Part shown: positions 7,851 to 16,195 of the stretch, piece after piece
How the letters are laid out: the number at the start of each line of letters is the position of its first letter
Position numbering within the stretch: position 1 is the first letter of the stretch
Assembly: GCA_947486185.1 (NCBI GenBank)
Contig: CANKTH010000039.1
Span: 1 to 41,428, forward strand
Length of the DNA stretch: 41,428 nt
Reading direction: 5' to 3'
From: Deltaproteobacteria bacterium
GTDB taxonomy: Bacteria > Myxococcota_A > UBA796 > SXON01
The notes under the pieces: generated by a model
The model's database searches: none
The model's input: the letters and a program-made list of their open reading frames with translations, nothing else
Told to the model about the DNA's origin: nothing
Program-made: the position numbers and the translations under genes

Positions 7851-8561
7851 TTGGCTGGACGCTATCAAATTCTCCTTTCCTGGGCCGATATTCAGGCCGA
7901 GGTGGACACCGCTTGGGAGGAGCAGCCGGAACGCCTGAAGCTCCCACGTTACAACATCGCCCCTCGCCAGTCGATCCCGGTCGTCGTCGCCGACGAGGCC
8001 GGTCGGAAGCTCGCGCCGATGCGCTGGGGCTTCCCGCCGATCTGGGCCGCCAAGAACGGGAAGGACCCGTTCAACGAGCCACCGATCATCAACGCCCGGG
8101 CCGAAGAGGCGACGAAAAAAAGCACCTGGTCCGCCTCTTTACGCCAGCGCCGCTGCCTCTTGCCCGCGACGGGCTTCTACGAGTGGTTGCGCCGTGACGG
8201 CGAGCTGTTCCCCATCCTGTTCGCGGCCCCCGACTCGTCCATGCTCACCTTTGCCGGTATCTGGGCTCCTTTTGACTGGACCGCCTCCGCTCGCCTGGAC
8301 TGGCCTTGCGCCGCGCTCCTCACGGTGGGGCCGTCGCCGGCGGTCGCCCCCGTCCACGACCGAATGCCCGCGGTTATCCCCAAAGCTGCCCGGGCCCGGT
8401 GGCTGGATCCCGACACCAGACTGGAAGACGCCGTCGCCTTGCTCGGCCCCGATCCCAGCCTCATACCACGTGAAGTGCACACCTCCTTGAACCGCTGGGT
8501 CACCGAAGGGCCGGGCACCCAGACGGCCAACTGGACCTGGACCGAACGACCGCCCGCCTGA
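7851..8561 (+). CDS. SRAP-family protein (YedK/HMCES-like) lacking catalytic Cys2
   Basis: SRAP proteins form a covalent link to abasic sites in single-stranded DNA through Cys2, exposed after Met removal. Here the family start M-C-G-R-Y is replaced by TTG GCT GGA CGC TAT, read M-A-G-R-Y. TTG 7851 is chosen because it aligns with the family start and has GAGG five bases upstream; a frame from 7734 would add 39 residues without any Cys. The rest is canonical: RYNIAPRQ (33-40), MRWGF (57-61), NARAE (N81, R83), GFYEW (E111) and HDRMP (H169). The length of 236 aa is normal. With Cys2 changed to Ala, covalent crosslinking should be lost while DNA binding may remain. Family assignment is secure; activity is doubtful. 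Confidence 0.88.
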   Translation: MAGRYQILLSWADIQAEVDTAWEEQPERLKLPRYNIAPRQSIPVVVADEAGRKLAPMRWGFPPIWAAKNGKDPFNEPPIINARAEEATKKSTWSASLRQRRCLLPATGFYEWLRRDGELFPILFAAPDSSMLTFAGIWAPFDWTASARLDWPCAALLTVGPSPAVAPVHDRMPAVIPKAARARWLDPDTRLEDAVALLGPDPSLIPREVHTSLNRWVTEGPGTQTANWTWTERPPA

Positions 8562-8594
8562 GCACACGATGTCGGCCGCAGAGAGTCGGGGTTC

Positions 8595-9488
8595 TTAGAG
8601 CAGCTCCACCGTCTCGGTCGCGAAGGTCATGACGCCGTTGACCTCGTACACCTCGACGATGCGCACTGTCATCGCATCGTCCCACACGGCGTCGGTCACG
8701 TAGAGCGTGTAGCCCGCCTCCTCCACCGCCTGTTCGGCGTCGGCGTGGTAGTGGCCCGCGAGATCGGCCCACACCGCCTCGGAGTGGGGCGCGAGCGTGT
8801 CGATGAGCACGTTGAAATCGTCGACCGTGAAGCCGCCGGGGCTCATGTGCATCGGGATGTGGCTGAACAACACCATGCTCTGTCCGTCGGAAGCGTCCAG
8901 CTCCTCGCGCAGAAAAGGCAGGGTACCCCCAGTAAAGTCGTGGAGATGCCCCCGCTCACCGAGCAGCGGATCGATGACCCGCGCCGCCCAGTCCACGCCC
9001 ACAAAACGTAGCCCCTCGTAAGTGAACCCGAGGTTCGTGAACCAGCTCTCGCCGCCGTACTCCGGGTTGGGCACGGGCGCGGCGCCGAGCCCGAAACCGT
9101 CCAACTCATCGGCCAGGGCGGCGTAGTGATCGGCAAAGGTGTCGTAATAAACGGCCTCATCGCCGACCTGGATCTCGTTGTCGCCCGTGATCGGGACGTA
9201 GGGCAGCTCCAGCCGGTCGAGCGCGTCGCGCGCCGCCGCAAATCCTTCGCTCCACGCCACATCGCCCAGCACGAGCACCAGCCGGAGGTCCAAGGCCGCG
9301 GCCTCGGCGTTGATCCAGTCGACTGTCTCGTTGAGCCGGTCGACGTGTTCGCCCTCTGCTGTGTAAACATGCGGGTCGGCGATCGCCGCAAACCGGAACT
9401 TCAACACCGGCTCCGCCACCGTCTCCTTGAGCGCGGCGCTGTCATCCACCGGGGGCGCGCCTGCACACGCCAGCCCGAGCAGGATCAT
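8595..9488 (-). CDS. Metallophosphoesterase (calcineurin-like) lipoprotein
   Basis: The metallophosphoesterase motifs appear in order: ADPH (D-x-H), LGDVAW (G-D), ITGDNE (G-D-N-E), SHIPMH and GHYHAD (G-H-x-H). These supply the ligands of a two-metal centre. The start at ATG 9488 overlaps the stop of the upstream gene as ATGA and yields MILLGLACAGAPPV, a lipobox with Cys at residue 8 and an unusually short signal. In-frame sequence further upstream lies wholly inside the TlpA-like gene. It is the last gene of a four-gene operon. The substrate is unknown; envelope phosphoester hydrolysis is inferred from the predicted location. Confidence 0.85.
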   Translation of the reverse strand: MILLGLACAGAPPVDDSAALKETVAEPVLKFRFAAIADPHVYTAEGEHVDRLNETVDWINAEAAALDLRLVLVLGDVAWSEGFAAARDALDRLELPYVPITGDNEIQVGDEAVYYDTFADHYAALADELDGFGLGAAPVPNPEYGGESWFTNLGFTYEGLRFVGVDWAARVIDPLLGERGHLHDFTGGTLPFLREELDASDGQSMVLFSHIPMHMSPGGFTVDDFNVLIDTLAPHSEAVWADLAGHYHADAEQAVEEAGYTLYVTDAVWDDAMTVRIVEVYEVNGVMTFATETVELL

Positions 9489-10081
9489 GGTTTCGCCGCC
9501 GACGCCGCTGTCAGCACCTGCTTCACCTTCTTGTAGTCGTTCGGGCCCATCGAGCCGGTGCGGACACAACGAATCTTGTCGTCCGCATCCACAAACACGT
9601 GAATGGGGATGCCGCTGTCGGGCGCCAGACCAAGGCTCGAAACCCACGCGGCCACCAAGGCATAGTCCTTGACTCGCTCCGACGGGGGGACATCCGGGTG
9701 GCTCTTTCGGAAGCCCGCCACGACATCCGCGGTGTTGTCGACCGAGATGAACTCCACATCTACGGCCACTTTTTCGGATTGAAGCTGGGTCTCCCAGCGG
9801 GCCAGGAGCGGCATCTCCTCCACGCAGGGCCCACACCAGGTCGCCCAGACGTTGATCCAACGCCATCCCGCAGGCTCGGCCGGCGTCGGCCCGTCGAGCT
9901 CTGGCCAGCTGAAGCTCCGAGCGGAGTCGCCCGCGCCGCTGACCTCGCAAAAATCAGCGAGATCCGCAGCACTTGTAGGTTTCGCCATCACCGCGTCGAC
10001 GCGGGACGGGGGCGGAGTGGCGGGTTTCGTGTCGTCGTCACAGCCAAGGAGCAGAACAAACAGCACGGTTCGTAGGCTCAT
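9485..10081 (-). CDS. TlpA-like thioredoxin-fold lipoprotein
   Basis: ATG 10081 gives MSLRTVLFVLLLGC, a clear lipoprotein signal with Cys at residue 14, followed by DDDTKPATPPP. The thioredoxin fold has the active site WATWCGPCVEEMP, the TlpA/ResA-type W-C-x-x-C, a cis-Pro context in GIPIHVFVD, and a C-terminal helix. Family members reduce or exchange disulfides in exported proteins on the outer side of the cytoplasmic membrane. The start overlaps the stop of the OmpA-like gene (ATGA), and its own stop overlaps the next start the same way, so translation is probably coupled. An in-frame ATG at 10099 is less likely because it lengthens the n-region and increases overlap. Confidence 0.87.
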   Translation of the reverse strand: MSLRTVLFVLLLGCDDDTKPATPPPSRVDAVMAKPTSAADLADFCEVSGAGDSARSFSWPELDGPTPAEPAGWRWINVWATWCGPCVEEMPLLARWETQLQSEKVAVDVEFISVDNTADVVAGFRKSHPDVPPSERVKDYALVAAWVSSLGLAPDSGIPIHVFVDADDKIRCVRTGSMGPNDYKKVKQVLTAASAAKP

Positions 10082-10770
10082 AGCTGGCAGTCGATCCACG
10101 CGACGAAGGCGCTACGGTTGAGATCCTGGGGTTGGCAAGCCTCATCGCCCGTCCGCTGCCATTTGCAGAACTCGGTGTCGAGCTGAGCGAACTCTTCGCC
10201 CAGCCACAGGAGCCCGACCTCCTTTTCGAGATCAGGGTCCTTGAAGGTTGCGCGCAGGTGGTTCAGCACCCCCTCGCCGCGCGCCTGCGACAGCGCCCGG
10301 TTCACCACCTCGGAGCCTTCAGGCGAGGAGCGCGCTACCACAAAAAAGTAGCTCCCCCCGCGCTGATCCGCAAATATCCTATCCAGCAGGGCGGTGTCAC
10401 CGGCGTCGAGCTCGGCAGAGTTCTTGTCGAACTGAATGATGCCGGCACGATCCGCAAGCGGCAGGAACAAGGCGTTGAAGTCGTCGCCCGCGAGCGTAGC
10501 GACGTTCTTCGCCTCCAGGGGCTGGCAACCGCGCACCTCACCGGACGAGAGCAGGCCGCAGCTCTGGAGTACACGTCGAAGGACCTTTTTCAGGTCGGCC
10601 GCGCAGTAGCCCTCATCCGCCGCTGCGGCGATCGCCACCTCGGGCTGGGCCTCCGGGCTGGCCTCCGCCTCCTGCAAACGGTCCTTCGCTGAGCCGATCC
10701 AGATCGCCGTCAGCCCGGAAGGAATGAGGAGGAACAGGGCGGCGAGCCCCAGGTGCAAGGTCGGATTCAT
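10078..10770 (-). CDS. Membrane-anchored OmpA-like domain protein
   Basis: The N-terminus MNPTLHLGLAALFLLIPSGLTAIWIG is a single uncleaved-looking membrane segment. After an acidic linker (EASPEAQPEVAI) and a short Cys-containing region (YCAADLKK, QSCGLL, RGCQPLE) comes an OmpA-C-like fold: IIQFDKNSAELDAGD, then DRIFADQRGGSYFFVVARSS and a helix with NRALSQARGEGVLNHL. Such domains usually bind peptidoglycan. The usual strong N-x-x-L-S-x-x-R-A motif is recognisable as NRALSQARGEGV. The C-terminal ~30 residues hold two more Cys (FCKW, EACQ). The start shares one base with the upstream stop (TGATG). Peptidoglycan tethering beside a disulfide-forming enzyme is inference. Confidence 0.78.
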   Translation of the reverse strand: MNPTLHLGLAALFLLIPSGLTAIWIGSAKDRLQEAEASPEAQPEVAIAAAADEGYCAADLKKVLRRVLQSCGLLSSGEVRGCQPLEAKNVATLAGDDFNALFLPLADRAGIIQFDKNSAELDAGDTALLDRIFADQRGGSYFFVVARSSPEGSEVVNRALSQARGEGVLNHLRATFKDPDLEKEVGLLWLGEEFAQLDTEFCKWQRTGDEACQPQDLNRSAFVAWIDCQL

Positions 10771-11996
10771 CAGCGTCCTCCGTTCTGTTGGGCGAGCAGG
10801 CGGCTCAGCGCGAAGTCCATACCCAGATCGGTGTCTTCGTCACACAGCTTCTGATTGTTGACGTAGATCTGTGGGGTGAGGACCGGGATCTGGTTGGCCA
10901 CCGCCCACCGCAACGAGCGGTTGAGCCGGGTCTGTGAGGCTGGGGTGCCGATACAGCTCGCCAGGTCAGGGAAGGCGGCCTTGACCATGTTGGCAGCAGC
11001 ATCCGGGTTCGCCGAAGTTTTCTCCCGAATCTCCTCCTGGTGCTCAAACGCCCAGTCAATCACGGGACCGGCCTTGTCGCCGGCGCAGAGGATCGCCTCA
11101 CTCACCACGCAGGCGCCCGGGTGCATGGAGCTCCCGATCATCCAGTTGCAGGTGTTGTCCAGCGGGAACATCACGGCCTTCCGGTTGAGCTGGGGCATGA
11201 GGCCCGAGGCTTCAAGGCGGTTTTCGAAGCCCTTACAGGCCGGGCACAGGGGGTCGAAGATCTCAATCGCCGGAGCGCCGCTGGCGTTGCGGTCGAGGTC
11301 GATCATGATGCCGTGGTCGTCTTTGGGCTTCGGAAGGGTGCCGCAGGTGCCCACGAATCGCGCGTGGTCCGGCGCCAGAATGCCGTACACCAGGATGGGT
11401 ACGATCACAAAGCTCACGCCCACCACGAAGGACGAGACGCGCGCCGGCCATGGCGACGCTGACCCATCGAAATTGTCGTACTCCGGCGTACCCTCCGCCG
11501 CGGCCGCCGCCGCCTGACGGTAGTTGAGCCCGGCGGCCAGCGCCGCGACCGCGCTCGATGCGTAGATGCCGATACACAGCTTACACGCCGCATCAAGCTC
11601 GACGAGCGACAGGTAGCCCATCACCCCCGAGGTCAACACCGGCACGCCCGTCGCAGCGAACAGGAACAGCGCCGGCTCCTTGTCGTCCGGTCGGCGGTTG
11701 ATCAGCAGATCCACGCCACGAAAGAGCAGAAAGGAGAAGACCGCCAGACCGGGCAACGAGATCGGGATGCCGCCCCAGATCCACGAACGCAGCACCGACG
11801 AGTAGGGGCTCATCAACGTGGTCTTGCAGCCCGAAGCGCCGGTTTCGGCCTCGGCGAGACCCGGGATGAACGAACAGTGGATCGAGTGGACCTGCCGGTC
11901 AAGATGCTCGACGAAATCCGCAGTCGAGAAGCCGGCAAAAACCATGCCGGCGCCCACAGCGGCCAGAAACACCAACAAAAACGGACGTGAGCCCAC
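10770..11996 (-). CDS. VKOR-family disulfide oxidase fused to thioredoxin-like domain
   Basis: The N-terminal half is a multi-helix VKOR domain with all four expected cysteines: a loop pair at C41 and C57 after the first helix, and the active-site CKLC (138-141) in a later helix. A further helix at ~188-208 leads to a DsbA-like thioredoxin domain with IFDPLCPACKGFENR (CPAC at 251-254) and cis-Pro LTPQIYVNNQ. VKOR proteins pass electrons from a thioredoxin partner to quinone, the bacterial alternative to DsbB, and fusion to the partner is a known arrangement. It is the first gene of the 11996-8595 operon, so the operon is probably built around oxidative folding of exported proteins. Confidence 0.92.
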   Translation of the reverse strand: MGSRPFLLVFLAAVGAGMVFAGFSTADFVEHLDRQVHSIHCSFIPGLAEAETGASGCKTTLMSPYSSVLRSWIWGGIPISLPGLAVFSFLLFRGVDLLINRRPDDKEPALFLFAATGVPVLTSGVMGYLSLVELDAACKLCIGIYASSAVAALAAGLNYRQAAAAAAEGTPEYDNFDGSASPWPARVSSFVVGVSFVIVPILVYGILAPDHARFVGTCGTLPKPKDDHGIMIDLDRNASGAPAIEIFDPLCPACKGFENRLEASGLMPQLNRKAVMFPLDNTCNWMIGSSMHPGACVVSEAILCAGDKAGPVIDWAFEHQEEIREKTSANPDAAANMVKAAFPDLASCIGTPASQTRLNRSLRWAVANQIPVLTPQIYVNNQKLCDEDTDLGMDFALSRLLAQQNGGR

Positions 11997-12041
11997 GGGG
12001 CCTCGGAGAGGGCGGCCCCCTACTGGTACGACCGCCCGTTG

Positions 12042-13895
12042 TCAAGGAGCCGGGGCGGCGATCCTGACGTCGCCCTTCCGGCGCGTGATGCCGCGGGCGT
12101 CCAGCCACTCCAAGAGCGGGATCGCCGTCCGCCGGGTGAGACCGGTGAGGTCCTTGAACCCCAACGGGTCGAGGACCTCATGGACCGTGAACCATGCTTT
12201 GACCTTGAGGATCAACTCGTCCAACGCGGATCCCGCGACCCATCGGCCGCCTACCTGGTCGAGCTCGCCGCGCTCACGCATCAGAAAGAGCAGCGCCTCG
12301 CGATCGGGGTGAACCTCCTCGATGGTGTCGATACCCTCGAGGCCGGCGGGCGCGACGCGCGCGCGCACCCCAACGATCCACGCCTCGTGATCGGGCCGCA
12401 GCAGGACCCGGAAGTCCAACGCCGCCACTCGCGCCCCCTCGAGCCTCACCGTGCCGGTACGCAGCTCCTCGTCGATCAACGAGAGGTACTCCCTTTCGGG
12501 CAACGCCAACAGCAGACCCGTCCGTAGCGCCTTGCGGTTGGCGCCCGGAGTCAGCGGATGAGCGAGGTGAAATGCGGCCAGGGCAGCGTGGAGGGCCGCG
12601 CGAAGGGCGATGAGGTGAACGGCCGCGATCCGGCGCTCTCCCAGCCGTTCTCCCGGTATTTCGCCACCCCCCTGGCACTCAACCCTGGCGCGCACCTCCG
12701 CTTCGAGCAGGCCCGCGGGACCCGCACGCTCCAACCATGCCTCCGAATCTCCCTGTTCAATCCTGGACAGGAGCGGAATAGCCGCCGCTACACCGCGCGC
12801 ACGCACCACCTTGGCCCAGGGATCGACCAGGATGCCCCCGCCGAGGGTCGTCGCCGGGCTTTCTCGGCGTAATACATACCGATCCCCCGGAAGGCAGGGC
12901 AAGGGCTCGGCACAACGCAGCTGGATCAGCCCCTCCCAGCCCGGCGTCAGCTCGTCCGCGCCGAGGGGCACCACGCGGGCGTGGACCTCCCGGGTGCCGT
13001 GCAGTACCACCGCGCGGATTTCGCCCGCCAGCATCGGCGCATCGGGCAGGTGGCGATATCGTGCGTCGATCACGTGGGGGGTCGGGACGGCGCCCGGCGC
13101 GCATATCCAGCTTCCTCGCGGCGTCTCGCTCACGTCGACCCCCGCGAGGTTCAGCGCCGTTCGCGCGCCCGCTTCAGCGGCCGACACGCCGGTACGGTGG
13201 ACCTGGATCCCGCGCACCCGGACGCGACGTCCACCTGGAACAAGCTCCACTTCTGCGCCATCCCGGAGCAGGCCCGACCACACGGTGCCGGTGACCACCG
13301 TGCCAAAACCGCGCCGGGCGAACGCACGATCGACGGGCAGCCGGAACGGCGCGGACGTGTCCCGCTCAAAGATCGGCATCTGATCGAGAATCTGTCGCAG
13401 CTCGGCGATGCCCTGCCCGGTCTCGGCGGAGGTGACCGCCACGGGCGCCCCGTCAAGGAAGGTGCCGCGCACCTGCTCGCGGATCTCCTCAATACAAAGC
13501 TCCAGAAGCTCCGGATCGACCGCGTCGGCCTTGGTGACCACCAGGATCCCACCGATCACGCCCATCAAGCCGAGGATCGCGAGGTGCTCCCGAGTCTGTG
13601 GCATCACCCCATCGGGGGCGCTGACGCACAGCATGACCGCGTCCATGCCGCTGGCACCGGCGACCATCGTGCGCACCAGCGACTCGTGCCCCGGGACGTC
13701 CACCAGGCCCGCCACGCGGCCCGAAGGGAGCGCCAAGGGGGTGAACCCCAGGCTGATGGTGATGCCGCGCGCCCGCTCCTCGGGCAGCGTGTCGAGATCG
13801 ACGCCGGTAAGCGCACGAACAAGAGACGTTTTTCCGTGATCCACGTGGCCGGCGGTGCCAACCACCAACGGAGGGCCTGAGGTCGTGGAGTCCAT
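12042..13895 (-). CDS. selB: Selenocysteine-specific elongation factor SelB
   Basis: SelB carries Sec-tRNA to UGA codons with a downstream SECIS hairpin. The 617-aa product starting at ATG 13895 has the GTPase motifs GTAGHVDHGKTSL (G1), ERARGITISLGF (G2), DVPGHE (G3) and VTKADAVD (G4). These are followed by EF-Tu-like beta-barrels (AFARRGFGTVVTGTVWSG) and a long C-terminal region of winged helices ending in LTGLTRRTAIPLLEWLD. Length and domain order match SelB, and the G1/G2 wording separates it from EF-Tu. No selA, selD or tRNA-Sec was seen in the window. It is divergent from the fur-family gene across 78 bp. Confidence 0.95.
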   Translation of the reverse strand: MDSTTSGPPLVVGTAGHVDHGKTSLVRALTGVDLDTLPEERARGITISLGFTPLALPSGRVAGLVDVPGHESLVRTMVAGASGMDAVMLCVSAPDGVMPQTREHLAILGLMGVIGGILVVTKADAVDPELLELCIEEIREQVRGTFLDGAPVAVTSAETGQGIAELRQILDQMPIFERDTSAPFRLPVDRAFARRGFGTVVTGTVWSGLLRDGAEVELVPGGRRVRVRGIQVHRTGVSAAEAGARTALNLAGVDVSETPRGSWICAPGAVPTPHVIDARYRHLPDAPMLAGEIRAVVLHGTREVHARVVPLGADELTPGWEGLIQLRCAEPLPCLPGDRYVLRRESPATTLGGGILVDPWAKVVRARGVAAAIPLLSRIEQGDSEAWLERAGPAGLLEAEVRARVECQGGGEIPGERLGERRIAAVHLIALRAALHAALAAFHLAHPLTPGANRKALRTGLLLALPEREYLSLIDEELRTGTVRLEGARVAALDFRVLLRPDHEAWIVGVRARVAPAGLEGIDTIEEVHPDREALLFLMRERGELDQVGGRWVAGSALDELILKVKAWFTVHEVLDPLGFKDLTGLTRRTAIPLLEWLDARGITRRKGDVRIAAPAP

Positions 13896-13959
13896 GAGCT
13901 GCCGCGGAGTCCGGGCCGCGTAGCCCCTTCCGCGGGCTCGCGCGAGTCCCGGCGAAGAT

Positions 13960-13969
13960 GCTACGTAGC
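13960..13969. promoter_or_regulatory. 10-bp perfect palindrome ahead of fur-family gene
   Basis: GCTACGTAGC ends four bases before the ATG of the Fur-family gene, in the 78-bp divergent region shared with selB. It could be an operator, but it is too short to assign and does not match the AT-rich Fur box. Confidence 0.3.
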
Positions 13970-13973
13970 AGAG

Positions 13974-14435
13974 ATGAATTCGCGCACCGCCCAGGACCTG
14001 CTCGACGCCCACATCCACCGCGAACGGCTCAAACACACCGGGCAGAGGGTGGTGGTGCTCCAGACCTTCCTCTCGGCCGAGGGCCATGTGTCGATCGACC
14101 AGCTCCTCCAGGACTGCCGAAAAGTTGCGCCGGGCATCGGTCACGCGACGGTATACCGCGCGATGAAGCTGTTCGTAGACGCCGGAATCGCGATTGAACG
14201 CCGCTTTCAGGACGGGCAGACCCGCTTCGAGCCCGTGAACCCCGAGGGCCACCACGACCACCTCATCTGCACGGTGTGCGGCGTGATTGTGGAGTTCGAA
14301 GACCCCGTCATTGAGGAGCGCCAACACGAGGTCGCGCGCGCCAACGGCTTCCGTACCACCCACCACCGCCACGAGATCTACGGTACCTGTCTCGACCCCT
14401 CGACCTGTGCCCGCCGCCCGAGCCTCACCGCCTGA
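13974..14435 (+). CDS. Fur-family transcriptional regulator
   Basis: The 153-aa protein has the Fur two-domain layout: an N-terminal winged helix (HTGQRVVVLQTFLSAEGHVSIDQLL, then GIGHATVYRAMKLFVDAGI with the recognition helix around HATVYRAM) and a C-terminal dimerisation domain with metal ligands in GHHDHLICTVCG and CLDPSTC. The H-H-D-H-L-I-C-x-x-C signature is typical of Fur/PerR/Zur. The subtype cannot be fixed from the sequence. ATG 13974 is the natural start, though with only a weak ribosome site. A hairpin with a T-run lies between this gene and the next, so the two may be separate transcripts. Confidence 0.9.
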   Translation: MNSRTAQDLLDAHIHRERLKHTGQRVVVLQTFLSAEGHVSIDQLLQDCRKVAPGIGHATVYRAMKLFVDAGIAIERRFQDGQTRFEPVNPEGHHDHLICTVCGVIVEFEDPVIEERQHEVARANGFRTTHHRHEIYGTCLDPSTCARRPSLTA

Positions 14436-14517
14436 ACGCCGAACATCCTCGCATGGCGCGCGGTGCCATCCACCCGCCGCGGCGCCGGTCTGTCGCGGAG
14501 TGCACCACTTCCTTGGC

Positions 14518-14554
14518 AAGACGCGCCTCCCGCGCTAAGGGCCGCGGTCTTTTT
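14518..14554 (+). terminator. Possible intrinsic terminator after the fur-family gene
   Basis: AAGAC at 14518-14522 pairs with GTCTT ending at 14551, with inner GC-rich pairing interrupted by bulges, and TTTTT runs from 14550 to 14554. It sits directly ahead of the GAGG ribosome site of the parvulin gene. Confidence 0.4.
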
Positions 14555-14563
14555 GAGGCAATC

Positions 14564-15415
14564 ATGTCCCTGTTCGCGCTGGTCCTCGCAACCCTCGTCG
14601 CCTGTGAGCCGCCTCCCCCGCCCGTTCCCGGCGAGTTGGATCGCACCGGCACCGCCCTCGTCACCGTCAACCAGAAACCGATCACCCAGGCTATGCTCGA
14701 TGCCCGCGTCGCGCAGTTCCCGGCCGAGGCCCGGGATCGTGTGCTCGCGCAGGGTACGGCGCGGATCAAGGATCAGCTCGTCGTTGACGAGGTGCTCTAC
14801 CAGGAGGCGATCAAGCTCAAGCTCCACGAAAAGGCCGAGATGAAGACCTCTCTCGCCTTCGCCGAGCGGATGGTACTGGCCAACGCGCTCGTGGAGCAGA
14901 TGGTCAAGGAGCGCACCACCGACGAGGCGGTCAAGACCTGGTACGACGAGCACAAGGTCCAGTTCGCCCGGCCGCAGGTCAAGGCTTCCCACATCCTCGT
15001 CAAGGACAAGGCCGAGGCCGACGCAATCTACGCCCAGGTCACCAGCGGCGGCGACTTCGCGGCGATCGCCACCGCGAAGTCCACCGACAAGGGCTCGGCC
15101 GAGAAGGGCGGCGATCTGGGCTGGTTCGAGCAGAAGCGTATGGTCAAGGAGTTCGCCGACGCCGCGTTCGCGGCCGAGAAGGGCACGATCGTGGCCCCGG
15201 TGCAGACCCGCTTCGGCTACCACATCATCCGGGTGGAAGACAAGCGGGACGCGGTGCCCCTCGAAGACGCGGCCGAGCAGATCAAGTCGCAGATGAAGAG
15301 CGAAATCGCCGAGAAGTACGTGGAGGAGCTCAAGAAGGCCGCCACGATCACCGAGGCGGGTGACGCGGGAGCGTCGGTAAGCGCCCCCGCCGCTCCTCCG
15401 GCCGAAAAGAAATAG
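14564..15415 (+). CDS. Parvulin-type peptidyl-prolyl isomerase lipoprotein
   Basis: ATG 14564, preceded by GAGG six bases upstream, gives MSLFALVLATLVAC with lipobox Cys at residue 14, then a Pro-rich linker (EPPPPPVPGEL). A SurA/PrsA-like N-terminal helical region (LVTVNQKPITQAMLDARVAQ) leads to a PPIC domain: VKASHILVKDK, GGDFAAIATAKS, KGGDLGWFEQ, FADAAFAAEKG and TRFGYHIIRVED, all diagnostic. The C-terminus has a charged helix and an Ala/Pro tail. Family members catalyse proline isomerisation and assist folding of exported proteins. The next gene begins three bases after the stop, so the two are probably cotranscribed. The frame extends upstream to 14453 but that part crosses the hairpin. 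Confidence 0.92.
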   Translation: MSLFALVLATLVACEPPPPPVPGELDRTGTALVTVNQKPITQAMLDARVAQFPAEARDRVLAQGTARIKDQLVVDEVLYQEAIKLKLHEKAEMKTSLAFAERMVLANALVEQMVKERTTDEAVKTWYDEHKVQFARPQVKASHILVKDKAEADAIYAQVTSGGDFAAIATAKSTDKGSAEKGGDLGWFEQKRMVKEFADAAFAAEKGTIVAPVQTRFGYHIIRVEDKRDAVPLEDAAEQIKSQMKSEIAEKYVEELKKAATITEAGDAGASVSAPAAPPAEKK

Positions 15416-15418
15416 GCT

Positions 15419-16195
15419 TTGGCCTGGGCCCTCGTCCTCGGCGCCAGCTCAGGCTTCGGCGCCGCGGCGGTACGCGCCTACGCGCGAGCAGGCTACGACG
15501 TGATCGGGGTTCACCTCGACCGTCGGAGCGCGGCGGCGCAGCTCGTGGAGCTTGACGCCGATATCGCCGGCCTTGGTAGAAGCTTCTTACGTTTCAACAT
15601 CAACGCGGCGGACGACACGCGTCGCGCTGAGGTGCTCGCCAGCCTGAGCGAGCGCCTGCCCGCGGGCTCCATCTCGGTGGTGCTCCACTCCCTCGCGTTC
15701 GGCAGCCTCGTGCCGCTGGTAGCACCGAAGGGGAAACCGGCCGTTACACGCGCCCAGCTCGACATGACCCTGGACGTCATGGCCAACAGCCTCATCTATT
15801 GGGTGCAGGATCTGCTGCGCGCCGGCTTCCTGGCCGAAGGCGGACGGGTCTTCGCGATGACGTCGAGCGGCTCCCATATGGTCTGGGAGCGCTACGGGCC
15901 GGTGAGCGGCGCAAAAGCGCTGCTCGAAGCCCATATACGGCAACTCGCGGTAGAGCTCGCCCCCTGGCGCATCACCGCGAACGCCGTGCTCGCGGGGGTG
16001 TGTCGCACGCCCGCCCTGGAACGGATTCCGGGCGCCGACCGCCTGATCCAGAAGGCCGAAGCTCGGAATCCTTATGGTCGGCTCACGCGTCCCGAGGACG
16101 TCGCCGCTTGCCTCGTCGAGCTGTCGCGCCCGGGCACATACTGGCTCAACGGCAACGTGCTGCACATCGACGGCGGCGAGGATGTGTCCGGATGA
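15419..16195 (+). CDS. Enoyl-ACP reductase-like SDR (FabL type)
   Basis: The protein has the SDR glycine motif GASSGFG at 8-14. Its catalytic pair is spaced Y-x6-K (YGPVSGAK) rather than Y-x3-K, the spacing characteristic of enoyl-ACP reductases FabI/FabL. The region after it (ALLEAHIRQLAVELAPW, ITANAVLAGVCRTPAL) and the C-terminus (RPEDVAACLVEL, NGNVLHIDGGED) fit FabL-like reductases of fatty acid synthesis. The TTG start at 15419 lies three bases after the upstream stop. The start is inferred because the first strand WALVLGASS must be included. Use of an acyl-ACP substrate is inferred from the motif spacing. Confidence 0.82.
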   Translation: MAWALVLGASSGFGAAAVRAYARAGYDVIGVHLDRRSAAAQLVELDADIAGLGRSFLRFNINAADDTRRAEVLASLSERLPAGSISVVLHSLAFGSLVPLVAPKGKPAVTRAQLDMTLDVMANSLIYWVQDLLRAGFLAEGGRVFAMTSSGSHMVWERYGPVSGAKALLEAHIRQLAVELAPWRITANAVLAGVCRTPALERIPGADRLIQKAEARNPYGRLTRPEDVAACLVELSRPGTYWLNGNVLHIDGGEDVSG

